Below the pieces are notes generated by a model. The model was not told the origin of the DNA. It was given only the letters and a program-made list of their open reading frames with translations, and did no database searches. The translations under genes were made by a program, and so were the position numbers. Below, piece after piece: positions 9,110 through 17,359 of a DNA stretch of 64,000 nt. The DNA is taken from the NCBI RefSeq assembly GCF_002078015.1, contig NZ_LWBP01000078.1:62001-126000 (forward strand), in the 5' to 3' direction. Every line of letters starts with the position of its first letter. Position 1 is the stretch's first letter. This DNA is from Niastella populi (lineage in GTDB: Bacteria; Bacteroidota; Bacteroidia; Chitinophagales; Chitinophagaceae).

Positions 9110-10189
9110 TTATATAGCAGCTGGCCCATATTTCTTATAATAAGCCACCAACCACGCCACCACTTCATTGTAACTTAATTTTCCGCCTGGCTGGTTATTG
9201 GCTTTGAGGTATTCCCCATACAAAAGATCGATGACCGCCTCTATGGGGTTACGGTATTTTTTCACGAACTCCCTTAATTCGCGGTAATCGGCTTTGATAC
9301 CTGCAGGCAATTGCGCATCGAGCTTCTTGGCTGCCATCGAATCCTGCGCAAACAGGTAATATCTTGAATAGCTGTAAAGGTCAAAATAAACCGAATACCT
9401 GAACAATGCATCCTTTGATGATTTGGCTGAAAGATACCCGGCAAAATTGGCTTCGTTCTCCTTTGCATATCCCAACTGGTGGCCTATTTCATGACAGGTG
9501 GTAAACGGTTGAATAAACAGCGGCACCGTTGTATTCACCTGCGCTTCACCGCTAAACGGATTATAATAACCCGTATACCCAAGGTAATTGCCGAGATAAC
9601 TGTATAACGAAGGTTTTACCGACCGGAATGAATAGGTAAAATCCGCCTCACTGCGGGCCAGTTGATCATATGCCGAAACAGCGCCATCGAATAAATTCCT
9701 TTTGCGTGATATCGCTTCGCGGTTTACCCGGGAAGCGGAATCGAGCGCATTCAACCGGAACACGATCTGTTCCATCAGCTTTATCAGGTCTTCTTTTGAA
9801 TAGCGTTGAACGTTCAGCTCTAACTGGTAGGCCACCCCGCGACGGTTGTAATTCAAACCCCATAATAAATTGAACGATACATACACTATTACCACAACAA
9901 AGGCGGTTTGCAACAGGGCATACCGCCAGTATTTTTTACTGGTTTGCCTTTTTAAAACACGCCTCACCGTATGATACAGTTTGTATATCAGCCATACGAT
10001 CACCGATCCGTAAAGTATATCGCCCACACTAAATGGCAGCCAGCCGAAAATGATACGTTGTAATTTAGAAACAACCGGATAGATCCCTTCAGCATAATAT
10101 TTTTCCACCGCATCGGGGAATAATGAAAAGATTTTAATACAAATAGCCAGACCTAATAATACTAACCAGGCTGTTTTTTTCCTCCACAT
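9110..10189 (-). CDS. DUF3810 domain-containing membrane protein with HExxH motif
   Basis: Predicted inner-membrane protein, 359 aa, DUF3810. Three hydrophobic segments lie near the N-terminus (about 7-22, 50-70 and 92-112), after which the chain is soluble. A zinc-protease-like signature CHEIGHQLGYAKENEANF sits at about 235-252: HEIGH with a following Glu, as in gluzincin-type metallopeptidases. That suggests a membrane metallopeptidase, but activity is not established for the family as far as I know. Neighbours are divergent or convergent and give no functional hint. ATG start at 10189, followed immediately upstream by a repeat array. Confidence 0.85.
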   Translation of the reverse strand: MWRKKTAWLVLLGLAICIKIFSLFPDAVEKYYAEGIYPVVSKLQRIIFGWLPFSVGDILYGSVIVWLIYKLYHTVRRVLKRQTSKKYWRYALLQTAFVVVIVYVSFNLLWGLNYNRRGVAYQLELNVQRYSKEDLIKLMEQIVFRLNALDSASRVNREAISRKRNLFDGAVSAYDQLARSEADFTYSFRSVKPSLYSYLGNYLGYTGYYNPFSGEAQVNTTVPLFIQPFTTCHEIGHQLGYAKENEANFAGYLSAKSSKDALFRYSVYFDLYSYSRYYLFAQDSMAAKKLDAQLPAGIKADYRELREFVKKYRNPIEAVIDLLYGEYLKANNQPGGKLSYNEVVAWLVAYYKKYGPAAI

Positions 10190-10193
10190 AAAT

Positions 10194-10361
10194 TGTTAAT
10201 TAGCTAATTTGCTAATGTGATAATATGCTAATGCTTCAAGATCGGGCAGCTCCTATAAAGCGAAGCTTACGCGGAAGCATTCATAGTAGCCTGTATTTCA
10301 TTAGCACAACTTGTCCCGGCTTTAGTCGGGATTAGCAAATTAGCACATTATCGCATTATTC
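10194..10361. repeat. Paired inverted tandem arrays in divergent gap
   Basis: Left array 10194-10233 (TTAGCTAATTTGCTAATGTG sense) and right array 10298-10361 (TTAGCACA, TTAGCAAATTAGCACATTATCG sense, split) are inverted copies of the family seen at 8926-9066 and 51755-51815. The right arm contains a GTCCCG...CGGGA hairpin (about 10311-10330). The element begins 5 bases upstream of the DUF3810 start codon. Confidence 0.65.
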
Positions 10362-10387
10362 TTTAAATTCACAATAACAATACTACT

Positions 10388-11023
10388 ATGAAAAGTTTAT
10401 TTTTTGTTGTGGGTATGTTCATAACCTGGTCTGTACGTGCGCAAAACTACCCGTTTGCACAGGAATTTGTACCGGGAACCATTATATTAAACGATGCTAC
10501 CCAAAAAAAGGGACTGATAAAATGGTTCCCTTCGCCCTATGAAAAACTCCGGTTCAAACAGGATGTGGAACAGGAGGAAAAATTCGATGTTACCGATCTG
10601 CAGGGGTTCTCTACCGATAGCCTGCATTTCAAAACACTTACCAACCTGGAAGTATATGGAGAAGAATTTACTTCACGCAACAGGTTATCGGTGCTAAAAC
10701 AATCGTTCGCCCAGGTTATTTATACCGGCAAGATCAATATTTACTACGTGCTCTATTATGGATACGATGCGCGGCGTGGGGGCATTACCACTTTCCCCAA
10801 TATCATTTTTGAAAAGACCCGGGCCGAAAGGCAGGAGTATGCAGCATTTCCTGTTTTAACAAAAATGAATGAAAAGAAGTACGAACAGGCCAAACAGAAC
10901 CTTTATCCTTTCTTTTCCGACTTCCCGCCCATTCTTGAAAAACTGAAAAAATACCATCAGCAAAACAATATCATTTCTCTGGTAGAATTCATTAAACAAA
11001 TTCCGGATACTACAAATGAATAA
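10388..11023 (+). CDS. Hypothetical exported protein
   Basis: I do not recognise this family. 211 aa with a clear signal peptide (MKSLFFVVGMFITWSVRAQ, cleavage after residue 18), so it is periplasmic or surface exposed. The mature part begins with a stretch like those of small Bacteroidota exported proteins (GTIILNDATQKKGLIKW), then mixed alpha/beta with a Lys/Gln-rich C-terminal helix region. Its last 8 bases overlap the start of the O-methyltransferase gene, so the two are translationally coupled. Confidence 0.75.
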   Translation: MKSLFFVVGMFITWSVRAQNYPFAQEFVPGTIILNDATQKKGLIKWFPSPYEKLRFKQDVEQEEKFDVTDLQGFSTDSLHFKTLTNLEVYGEEFTSRNRLSVLKQSFAQVIYTGKINIYYVLYYGYDARRGGITTFPNIIFEKTRAERQEYAAFPVLTKMNEKKYEQAKQNLYPFFSDFPPILEKLKKYHQQNNIISLVEFIKQIPDTTNE

Positions 11024-11681
11024 TGAAATTTTTGAATCGGTTGACCATTACATCGGTAATTTGCTTGGCCATGAAGATGAAGCACTGATCGCTGCCACCA
11101 GGTCGTTGAAAGAAGCCGGTATGCCGGCTATCAGCATCTCCCCCAACCAGGGTAAATTCCTACAGATACTAGCGTTGTTATGCAATGCCAAAAACATACT
11201 TGAACTGGGCACCCTGGCTGGCTACAGCACCATCTGGATGGCCCGCGCTTTACCGAAAGACGGCAGGCTGATAACACTCGAATATGATCCCAAGCATGCG
11301 GCAGTAGCACAAAAGAACATTGAACGGGCAGGCCTGGCTGAACAGGTGCAGATTAAAACAGGCAGGGCACTGGATATACTTCCCCAGTTGCATGCCGAAG
11401 GCGCCGGCCCTTTCGATATGATCTTTATTGATGCCGATAAACCGCCATATGCCGATTACTTTGAATGGGCGCTTAAGTTATCGCGTTCCGGTACCCTTAT
11501 CGTTGCCGACAATGTGATACGCGAGGGTAAAGTACTGGATGAGAACAGCACCGAGGCAGCCGTGAACGGTGCCCAACGCTTCAATAAAATGCTGGGCGCC
11601 AATACCGCCGTTACCGCCACCATTCTTCAAATGGTTGGCGTAAAGGAGTACGATGGAATGGCGCTTGCAATAGTGAAGTAA
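11016..11681 (+). CDS. SAM-dependent O-methyltransferase (caffeoyl-CoA / catechol type)
   Basis: Class I methyltransferase of the metal-dependent caffeoyl-CoA O-methyltransferase family, 221 aa (usual 210-230). SAM-binding motif I is LELGTLAGYSTIWMA (about 60-74); LITLEYDP is the acidic loop (about 88-95); the metal site region FIDADKPPYADYFEW lies at about 139-153. It probably methylates a small catechol-like acceptor; the substrate is unknown. The start overlaps the preceding gene by 8 bases. The stop codon overlaps a repeat array. Confidence 0.93.
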   Translation: MNNEIFESVDHYIGNLLGHEDEALIAATRSLKEAGMPAISISPNQGKFLQILALLCNAKNILELGTLAGYSTIWMARALPKDGRLITLEYDPKHAAVAQKNIERAGLAEQVQIKTGRALDILPQLHAEGAGPFDMIFIDADKPPYADYFEWALKLSRSGTLIVADNVIREGKVLDENSTEAAVNGAQRFNKMLGANTAVTATILQMVGVKEYDGMALAIVK

Positions 11682-11708
11682 TGTGATAATTCGATAATGT
11701 GATAATGG
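11680..11708. repeat. Short tandem array of TAATGTGATAAT units
   Basis: Two full and one partial copies of a TAATGTGATAAT(TCGA) unit lie on the O-methyltransferase stop codon. They match the units at 8926, 10194 and 51755. Confidence 0.6.
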
Positions 11709-11783
11709 AATACAAAAGAAGGAAATACTAAAAAAATCAGCATACTGAATACAAAGGCAGGAATCATGAATAACAGAGGGCCT

Positions 11784-11818
11784 TTCACAGCCTGCCCCGA
11801 TGGAGTCGGGGTTTGCCG
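11784..11818. repeat. Dispersed 35-bp hairpin repeat, copy 1
   Basis: The 35 bases here match the reverse complement of 51611-51645 with one mismatch. The centre is a CCCCGA-TGGAG-TCGGGG hairpin. It lies between the O-methyltransferase and acyl-CoA carboxylase genes, in the same gap as a tandem array. Confidence 0.8.
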
Positions 11819-11841
11819 ATCACAACTCATTATAAAACTAC

Positions 11842-13479
11842 ATGGATAATATAAACATCGAATTTAACCGCAACGAAGACATAATGAAACGGGCGCTTAG
11901 CGAAATGCAACAACGTTTTGCACAGGTAGCCCTGGGCGGTGGTAAAAAAGCGATTGCCAAACAGAAAGAAAAAAACAAATTAACGGCGCGTGAGCGCATT
12001 AGTTATCTGCTCGATGCCGACACCCCTTTCATAGAGATCGGGGCTTTTGCCGGTTGGGAAATGTATGAAGAACAGGGTGGTTGTCCGTCGGCCGGAACGG
12101 TTGCCGGTATAGGCTATGTAAGCGGCCGCCAGTGCGTAATTCTCGCCAACGATCAAACCGTAAAGGCAGGCGCCTGGTTCCCCATCACCGGAAAAAAGAA
12201 TCTGCGTTTACAGGAGATTGCCATGGAGAACCGTTTGCCGGTAATCTACCTGGTTGATAGCGCTGGCGTTTTCTTACCCATGCAGGATGAGATCTTCCCC
12301 GATAAAGAACATTTTGGCAGAATATTCAGGAACAATGCCCGCATGAGCGCCATGGGTATCACCCAAATTGCAGCGGTAATGGGCGCCTGTGTGGCAGGCG
12401 GCGCTTACCTGCCCATCATGAGCGATGAAACGCTGATGGTGGAAGGCAATGGTTCAATTTTTCTCGCAGGTCCTTACCTCGTTAAGGCGGCCATTGGCGA
12501 AACCATCGATACCGAAGCATTGGGCGGCGCCGTTACGCACAACGCCATCAGCGGTATTGCCGACTATAAATTCAAAACCGAACAGGAGTGCCTCGACCAG
12601 GTAAAAAAGATCATGTCGAAACTGGGACATCCTACCAAAGCCGGCTTCGATCGCATAAAACCAAAAGCGCCTAAAAAAGAGGCGCAGAATATTTACGGTA
12701 TTCTACCCGCCGATGCTACCCGCCCCTACGATATGCTGCAGATCATTGAGCAAATTGTCGACGATTCGGCATTCGAACCCTTTAAACAGGATTACGGTAA
12801 AACCATCCTTTGCGGTTATGCCCGCATCGATGGCTGGGCGGTAGGCATTGTGGCCAACCAACGCACCATGGTAAAAAGCGCCAAAGGAGAAATGCAAATG
12901 GGCGGCGTTATTTATAACGACAGCGCCGATAAAGCCGCCCGTTTTATCATGAACTGCAATCAGAAGAAAATTCCGCTGGTGTTCCTGCAGGATGTTACCG
13001 GTTTTATGGTAGGCTCGCGCAGTGAACATTCAGGCATAATAAAAGATGGCGCTAAAATGGTGAATGCCGTGGCCAATTCGGTAGTGCCAAAGATCACCGT
13101 CATCGTAGGCAATTCCTACGGCGCCGGTAATTACGCCATGTGTGGTAAGGCTTATGACCCGCGTTTCATTTATGCCTGGCCCAGTGCAAAGATCGCCGTT
13201 ATGGGTGGCGAACAGGCGGCCAAAACACTTTTACAGATCCAGGTAAGCGCCATGAAGGCCAAAGGCAGCGAGGTATCGCCCGAAGAAGAACAAAAGCTTT
13301 TGAACGATATAAAAGGCCGGTACGAAAAACAAACGACCCCTTATTATGCAGCAGCACGCCTGTGGGTTGATGCGATAATCGATCCGGCACAAACAAGACA
13401 GATCATTTCTGAGAGTTTGACAGCAGCCAATAACAATCCCGATCTTCCACCTTTTAATACGGGTGTCATTCAGGTATAG
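11842..13479 (+). CDS. Acyl-CoA carboxylase beta subunit (carboxyltransferase)
   Basis: Carboxyltransferase half of a biotin-dependent acyl-CoA carboxylase, 545 aa, as for methylcrotonyl- or propionyl-CoA carboxylase beta chains. N-terminal carboxyltransferase domain holds KLTARERISYLLD (about 50-62) and the oxyanion/glycine region GACVAGGAYLPIMSDET (about 182-198). The C-terminal domain holds FLQDVTGFMVG (about 383-393) and NSYGAGNYAMCG (about 424-435). Which substrate is used cannot be decided by eye; the length and CVAGGAYLP favour the methylcrotonyl type (leucine breakdown). The biotin-carboxylase partner is not adjacent. Confidence 0.92.
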   Translation: MDNINIEFNRNEDIMKRALSEMQQRFAQVALGGGKKAIAKQKEKNKLTARERISYLLDADTPFIEIGAFAGWEMYEEQGGCPSAGTVAGIGYVSGRQCVILANDQTVKAGAWFPITGKKNLRLQEIAMENRLPVIYLVDSAGVFLPMQDEIFPDKEHFGRIFRNNARMSAMGITQIAAVMGACVAGGAYLPIMSDETLMVEGNGSIFLAGPYLVKAAIGETIDTEALGGAVTHNAISGIADYKFKTEQECLDQVKKIMSKLGHPTKAGFDRIKPKAPKKEAQNIYGILPADATRPYDMLQIIEQIVDDSAFEPFKQDYGKTILCGYARIDGWAVGIVANQRTMVKSAKGEMQMGGVIYNDSADKAARFIMNCNQKKIPLVFLQDVTGFMVGSRSEHSGIIKDGAKMVNAVANSVVPKITVIVGNSYGAGNYAMCGKAYDPRFIYAWPSAKIAVMGGEQAAKTLLQIQVSAMKAKGSEVSPEEEQKLLNDIKGRYEKQTTPYYAAARLWVDAIIDPAQTRQIISESLTAANNNPDLPPFNTGVIQV

Positions 13480-13514
13480 TATCTTGCCGGCTGAACCAAA
13501 AATCTGTATTCATT

Positions 13515-13994
13515 TTGGCTACTACTGCGAACAAAGAACTCGTTATATATACTGATGGTGCATCGCGCGGCAACCCCGGCCCCGGGGGCTATGGGGCTAT
13601 TTTACAATGGGGCGGCAGCCGTAAAGAACTATCGGCCGGTTTTCGCCGCACTACCAACAACCGAATGGAATTGATGGCGGTGATCGCCGCCCTGGAAGCC
13701 CTTAACCGCGAAGGGCTGAAGATCACTATTTACTCAGATAGCCAGTACGTAGTAAAAGCCGTTATGGAAGGCTGGCTGAATAACTGGATCAAAACAGATT
13801 TCAAAGGGGGCAAAAAGAACAAAGACCTCTGGACCCGCTTTTACAGGTTGATGCAGAAACATCAACTAAAGTTCGTTTGGGTAAAAGGCCATGCCGACAA
13901 CCCTTTCAATAACCGCTGCGACCAACTGGCCACCGCCGCCGCCGATGGCGGTAACCTGCAGGAAGATGCAGGTTTTGGAAAAGAAGATCTGTAA
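13515..13994 (+). CDS. rnhA: Ribonuclease HI
   Basis: Cleaves RNA in RNA-DNA hybrids. 159 aa, normal length. Catalytic residues are visible: Asp in YTDGASRGNPGPGG (about 13), Glu in NNRMELMAV (about 52), Asp in IYSDSQYVV (about 75), and the C-terminal VKGHADNPFNNRCDQLA with His and Asp. The start is TTG at 13515; no ATG or GTG is available before the core strand, so TTG (or the ATT before it) is required. It follows the carboxylase gene by 36 bases and ends before a strong terminator. Confidence 0.95.
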   Translation: MATTANKELVIYTDGASRGNPGPGGYGAILQWGGSRKELSAGFRRTTNNRMELMAVIAALEALNREGLKITIYSDSQYVVKAVMEGWLNNWIKTDFKGGKKNKDLWTRFYRLMQKHQLKFVWVKGHADNPFNNRCDQLATAAADGGNLQEDAGFGKEDL

Positions 13995-14033
13995 TTTCTA
14001 AATTACCTGTTACATTTTTTGCCTTTTTAATAA

Positions 14034-14065
14034 AATACCCTCCACCCGGAGGGTATTCTGTTTTT
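14034..14065 (+). terminator. Rho-independent terminator of rnhA
   Basis: Perfect 10-bp stem AATACCCTCC / GGAGGGTATT with an ACCC loop, followed by CTGTTTTT. It lies 40 bases after the rnhA stop. Confidence 0.85.
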
Positions 14066-14291
14066 GCCCGAACTCAAAGGGTTCCCGGGCTGGCCTTCTT
14101 TGGGTTTGATTTTATTTAAGCGCAAACCAACCCCACACCAAACGCAGACCAAGCCCAGACAAACCCCAGGCAATTGTTTGGGTTGGTATGTGTTTGATAC
14201 GTGGTACAGGTATGCTATATGTATGTTTAATTACAATAAAGTATGGAAAAAGCCAGGCCCAAACCTTACTGATCCTTAAGAGCAGGGCAAT

Positions 14292-14322
14292 AAAAAAAGC
14301 CATCCCGACAGATCGGAATGGC
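14292..14322 (-). terminator. Rho-independent terminator of DUF6580 gene
   Basis: On the minus strand a 10-bp stem (GCCATTCCGA with TCGGGATGGC, one G-U pair) is followed by seven T residues. It lies 26 bases downstream of the DUF6580 stop. The stem closely resembles that of the terminator at 19089-19119. Confidence 0.8.
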
Positions 14323-14347
14323 TCTCAATATGATTAGTTGGAAAAAC

Positions 14348-14914
14348 CTAGGCGGCAACAACCGGCTTTTGAACCCGGCGGTTGATGAGGTACCAGCCAC
14401 CGAACAAGGCGGCGCTGAATAAAACGCAGCTTATCAATCCGTTATAATAGAATGGTAAACCGGCCACATAACAGGTAACCAGTCCGGCCCCGGTTTTAGG
14501 ATACATATCGTACCCGCCTACGCCAGCCCAGGTAAGGAAATTGCTCACCAGGAAAAAATAGGTTGGTGCGGCCAGTGATACCAGCAGCACGTTTACCACC
14601 CGCACTTTTTTGATCAAAAAGCCAAACATCACAACGGAAGCATACAGCAGGTAATTGATCCATTGATCGGGATAGAAACCATAAATGGAAGATAAACCGG
14701 CATTGTATAAAACCTGGTACAACAGGTCGGAAATGAACATGGAAACCAGCGGTAACACTAAAGCCACTTTTTTATCCTTTATGATCGCGCCGCTGAACAG
14801 GGCCAGCGCCAGCTGCGGTTCAAACCCAAATGGACGGCCGGGAATAACGCGGTACAAAGCGGCCACTACGACCATTACTATCAGCGACCAGATGATTGAT
14901 TTGTTGATTTTCAT
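14348..14914 (-). CDS. DUF6580-family multi-pass membrane protein (putative transporter component)
   Basis: 188-aa integral membrane protein with about five hydrophobic segments (about 8-24, 47-67, 85-102, 106-126, 155-178). The start RVIPGRPFGFEPQLALALFSGAI fits DUF6580, split here as RVIPGRPFGFEPQLAL and ALFSGAI. The family resembles the substrate-binding S components of ECF vitamin transporters, so a vitamin or metal uptake role is possible, but this is inference; no energising module is nearby. Single gene with its own terminator. Confidence 0.75.
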   Translation of the reverse strand: MKINKSIIWSLIVMVVVAALYRVIPGRPFGFEPQLALALFSGAIIKDKKVALVLPLVSMFISDLLYQVLYNAGLSSIYGFYPDQWINYLLYASVVMFGFLIKKVRVVNVLLVSLAAPTYFFLVSNFLTWAGVGGYDMYPKTGAGLVTCYVAGLPFYYNGLISCVLFSAALFGGWYLINRRVQKPVVAA

Positions 14915-15024
14915 ATCTATAGAATAATAACAAAGTTAATTTAAAATATAAACATTGCAAGACCTTCAAGGTGAGCCACGTTATCCTGAATTGTCGAAAG
15001 CAAAAGTGGCACATCGCCTTACCA

Positions 15025-16245
15025 TCAATGCGGTACAGTTGCGTTGAACATCACCGTATGCTGCGATGGGGTCAATTCAAACGAAGCGCCGGCGGTAGCC
15101 AGGAGCGTTTCGCCGCTGCCCAATGAAATTTCATTGTTGCCATCGCTGGCCGATACCGCCCCTTCATACACAAACAATATTTCGGCAGTAGCAGCTGTGA
15201 GCGTTACGGGCGAACCCGCCTTCAACGTAAGCCGGTGCAGTTCGAAATCGGCAGCCGGCGTAGGGAACACGGTTTCGCCAATAACCGGTCCATCGGTGCC
15301 TTTTAAAATATCGGGAATAACCGGCTCAAATTTCGTGTGATGCATAAGCTCCGGTACATCGATGTATTTATTGGTCAGTCCGCCCCGCAATACGTTATCG
15401 CTATTGGCCATCAGCTCCATGTTCTGTCCTTCGAGATAAGCATGCGGAATACCGGCATCCTGAAAAATGGCTTCACCGGGTTTCAGGTTCACCAGGTTGA
15501 ACAGGTAGATGGAGAAGATACCGCGATCGAGCTTATTGGGTTCGCAAAAAGTTTTAGCAGCGCGCGCCGCCCAGAAATCTTCCTGGCTCCGGTTTAAAAA
15601 TCCTTTTTCGTATAGAGGAACAATGCGATCGAGCAGGGGTTGCAGATGCTCATCCACTTCATGCTGGTCCATGGTCATTACCATTTCATACAACGCATGA
15701 TAGTTCTTTCCATCAAATACCGGTACCAGGAACTGCAGTTCGGGTGTTTGCATCAGGATGGTCACCAGTGCCTGTGGGGCTTTAAAGCCATGCAGCAGCC
15801 AGAAATCGCTCAATGCAAGCATTAATTCGGGCTTATGGTTATCGTCTTTGTAATTACGATTGGGCGCATTCAGCGGCGTACCCTTCCGGTTCTCCGCATC
15901 AAAGGCCGATACTGCTGCCTGTTTGGTAGGGTGCACCTGTATCGACAACATATCTTTTACATCGAGCACCTTGAACAAATACGGCAGGCGGCCGAAACGC
16001 TCATTAACCGCTTTTCCCAATATGCCGGCTGCATCCTGTTTTACGAAGGCATTCAGCGGTTGCAGGCTACCGTCAGGCAGCACCACTTCCGATGGCACGT
16101 TATCATGCGCACCCATCCAGTATTCGGCAAAAGGTTTCTTATCGTTGTTGGGCAAATGCAACAGGGCAGGAATAAAATCCGTTCCACCCCAGGTATAATG
16201 TTGAACCTTGCCTTGTAATTTGAATATTTTAGTATTGTTCGCCAT
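15025..16245 (-). CDS. manA: Mannose-6-phosphate isomerase, class I
   Basis: Zinc enzyme interconverting mannose 6-phosphate and fructose 6-phosphate, supplying GDP-mannose or feeding mannose into glycolysis. 406 aa, as for bacterial type I PMI. Visible: YTWGGTDFIPALL (about 18-30), the zinc site MLSIQVHPTKQ (about 98-108), and the active-site signature NSDNVLRGGLTNKYID (about 283-298). The C-terminal cupin-like sheet follows. Divergent from yraN-like gene with a 35-base gap. ATG start chosen; the fold begins within 15 residues. Confidence 0.95.
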   Translation of the reverse strand: MANNTKIFKLQGKVQHYTWGGTDFIPALLHLPNNDKKPFAEYWMGAHDNVPSEVVLPDGSLQPLNAFVKQDAAGILGKAVNERFGRLPYLFKVLDVKDMLSIQVHPTKQAAVSAFDAENRKGTPLNAPNRNYKDDNHKPELMLALSDFWLLHGFKAPQALVTILMQTPELQFLVPVFDGKNYHALYEMVMTMDQHEVDEHLQPLLDRIVPLYEKGFLNRSQEDFWAARAAKTFCEPNKLDRGIFSIYLFNLVNLKPGEAIFQDAGIPHAYLEGQNMELMANSDNVLRGGLTNKYIDVPELMHHTKFEPVIPDILKGTDGPVIGETVFPTPAADFELHRLTLKAGSPVTLTAATAEILFVYEGAVSASDGNNEISLGSGETLLATAGASFELTPSQHTVMFNATVPH

Positions 16246-16280
16246 ATATCTTCAGTAATTTGCAATGATACAAAAATGCA

Positions 16281-16640
16281 ATGAGCTATCAGCATCATGA
16301 TACCGGTAAAAAAGGGGAAGACATGGCTGTTGATTATCTGCAACAACAGCGTTTCACTATTTTACATCGCAACTGGCGTTATGCGCGGTATGAGATCGAT
16401 GTTATTGCTTCGCGCGATGACCTGCTGCACATAATAGAGGTAAAAACGAGGTGCAGCCTGCTGTTCGGCCATCCCGAAGAAAGCGTTTCAAAAAAGAAAA
16501 TAAACAATATGCTTCACAGCGCCAGGGCATATATGAACAAAAACCCGCAATGGCGGCAGGTGCAGTTGAATATATTATCCATTACCATGCTGCCGGGGCA
16601 GCCGGTTGAATTCTTTTTTATTGAGGATGTTTATTTATGA
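16281..16640 (+). CDS. YraN family protein (UPF0102)
   Basis: Small restriction-endonuclease-like-fold protein, 119 aa, usual length. The family signature is present: GKKGEDMAVDYLQQ (about 9-22), then NWRYARYEIDVIA (about 32-44) and IIEVKTRCSLLFGHPEESV split as IIEVKTR and FGHPEESVS (about 52-70). Asp, Glu and Lys of the presumed nuclease site (EIDVIA, EVKTR) are intact. The role is not settled; links to Holliday junction or DNA processing are inferred for the family. Ends 33 bases before a convergent gene, with a short hairpin in the gap. Confidence 0.93.
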   Translation: MSYQHHDTGKKGEDMAVDYLQQQRFTILHRNWRYARYEIDVIASRDDLLHIIEVKTRCSLLFGHPEESVSKKKINNMLHSARAYMNKNPQWRQVQLNILSITMLPGQPVEFFFIEDVYL

Positions 16641-16641
16641 G

Positions 16642-16658
16642 TGCTGAAATATTCAGCA
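16642..16658. other. Hairpin between convergent genes
   Basis: Perfect inverted repeat TGCTGAA-ATA-TTCAGCA directly after the yraN-like stop. There is no T-run, so it is a weak terminator at best for both converging genes. Confidence 0.35.
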
Positions 16659-16673
16659 GGCGTTCAGCAATGT

Positions 16674-17234
16674 TTAGCTTTTTGCCTTGTGTATCTTTCC
16701 TTCTTCTTTGAGTTTTGTAACCACAACTTCCGCTTTACCGGCAGTTGTGCCTTCTATCATACGTTCAACGAGCCTGAAGGTAGCCGGACAATACTCAATG
16801 TTCTGTTTGAACACGTGCATATAGTCGACCATATGGCGGCGGGTGTGGTGAGGGAAGCCCGAACAGTCTTTGGGCCGCACTTCATAAATTGAACACTTAT
16901 TATCCCTGAGGTTAAGGAACTGGCACGGCTGGCGGGTATTGATCCAGTCACCGGCGCGGTCTTTCTTCAACCATTTCTTTTTAAACGCATCCTCAGTCAT
17001 GTTAAGATGGGCCGAAATGCGCTTGATATCGGTATTGGTGAAGGTAGGCGTCATGGTCTTGCAGCAGTTGGCGCAAGCCAGGCAATCTGTTTCTGCCCAT
17101 ACCAGCTTATCGGTTTTTACCGCCAGGTTATCGAGCCCACGGGGCGGCTCCTTCTCCAGTTTGGTAAGGAACCTTCTGAAAAGAGACCGGTTAAGGAGCA
17201 TCTTTTTCTTCATCTTACTTAAGCTAAGCAGCAT
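16674..17234 (-). CDS. YkgJ/CxxCxxCC family cysteine cluster protein
   Basis: Probable zinc- or iron-binding protein, 186 aa. The cysteine cluster CLACANCCKTMTP lies at about 54-66, followed by CQFLNLRDNKCSIYEVRPKDCSGFPHH (about 102-128) in the typical YkgJ (UPF0153) spacing. Function in the family is unknown. The N-terminus could begin at the ATG 17234 or at the Met seven codons later (MKKKML); the fold is unaffected. Convergent to yraN-like gene and divergent from xerD. Confidence 0.88.
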   Translation of the reverse strand: MLLSLSKMKKKMLLNRSLFRRFLTKLEKEPPRGLDNLAVKTDKLVWAETDCLACANCCKTMTPTFTNTDIKRISAHLNMTEDAFKKKWLKKDRAGDWINTRQPCQFLNLRDNKCSIYEVRPKDCSGFPHHTRRHMVDYMHVFKQNIEYCPATFRLVERMIEGTTAGKAEVVVTKLKEEGKIHKAKS

Positions 17235-17359
17235 GGGAACAGTTGATTTAAAAAGTGGCCAATAAAATGGATGCGTTATTTTTGAGCAACGAATATAGCA
17301 AATTTTGTTACGGTTAACAGCGTTGTTGGCATAACCTTATTTAGCATCAACCATACACT

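Larger units (their letters stand above)
13995..14347. other. 353-base convergent gap with two terminators
   Basis: Holds the rnhA terminator (14034-14065) and the opposing terminator of the DUF6580 gene (14292-14322). Between them 14119-14170 is strikingly C/A-rich on the plus strand (CCAAACC- and CAGACC-like runs). I see no convincing gene here. Confidence 0.6.
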
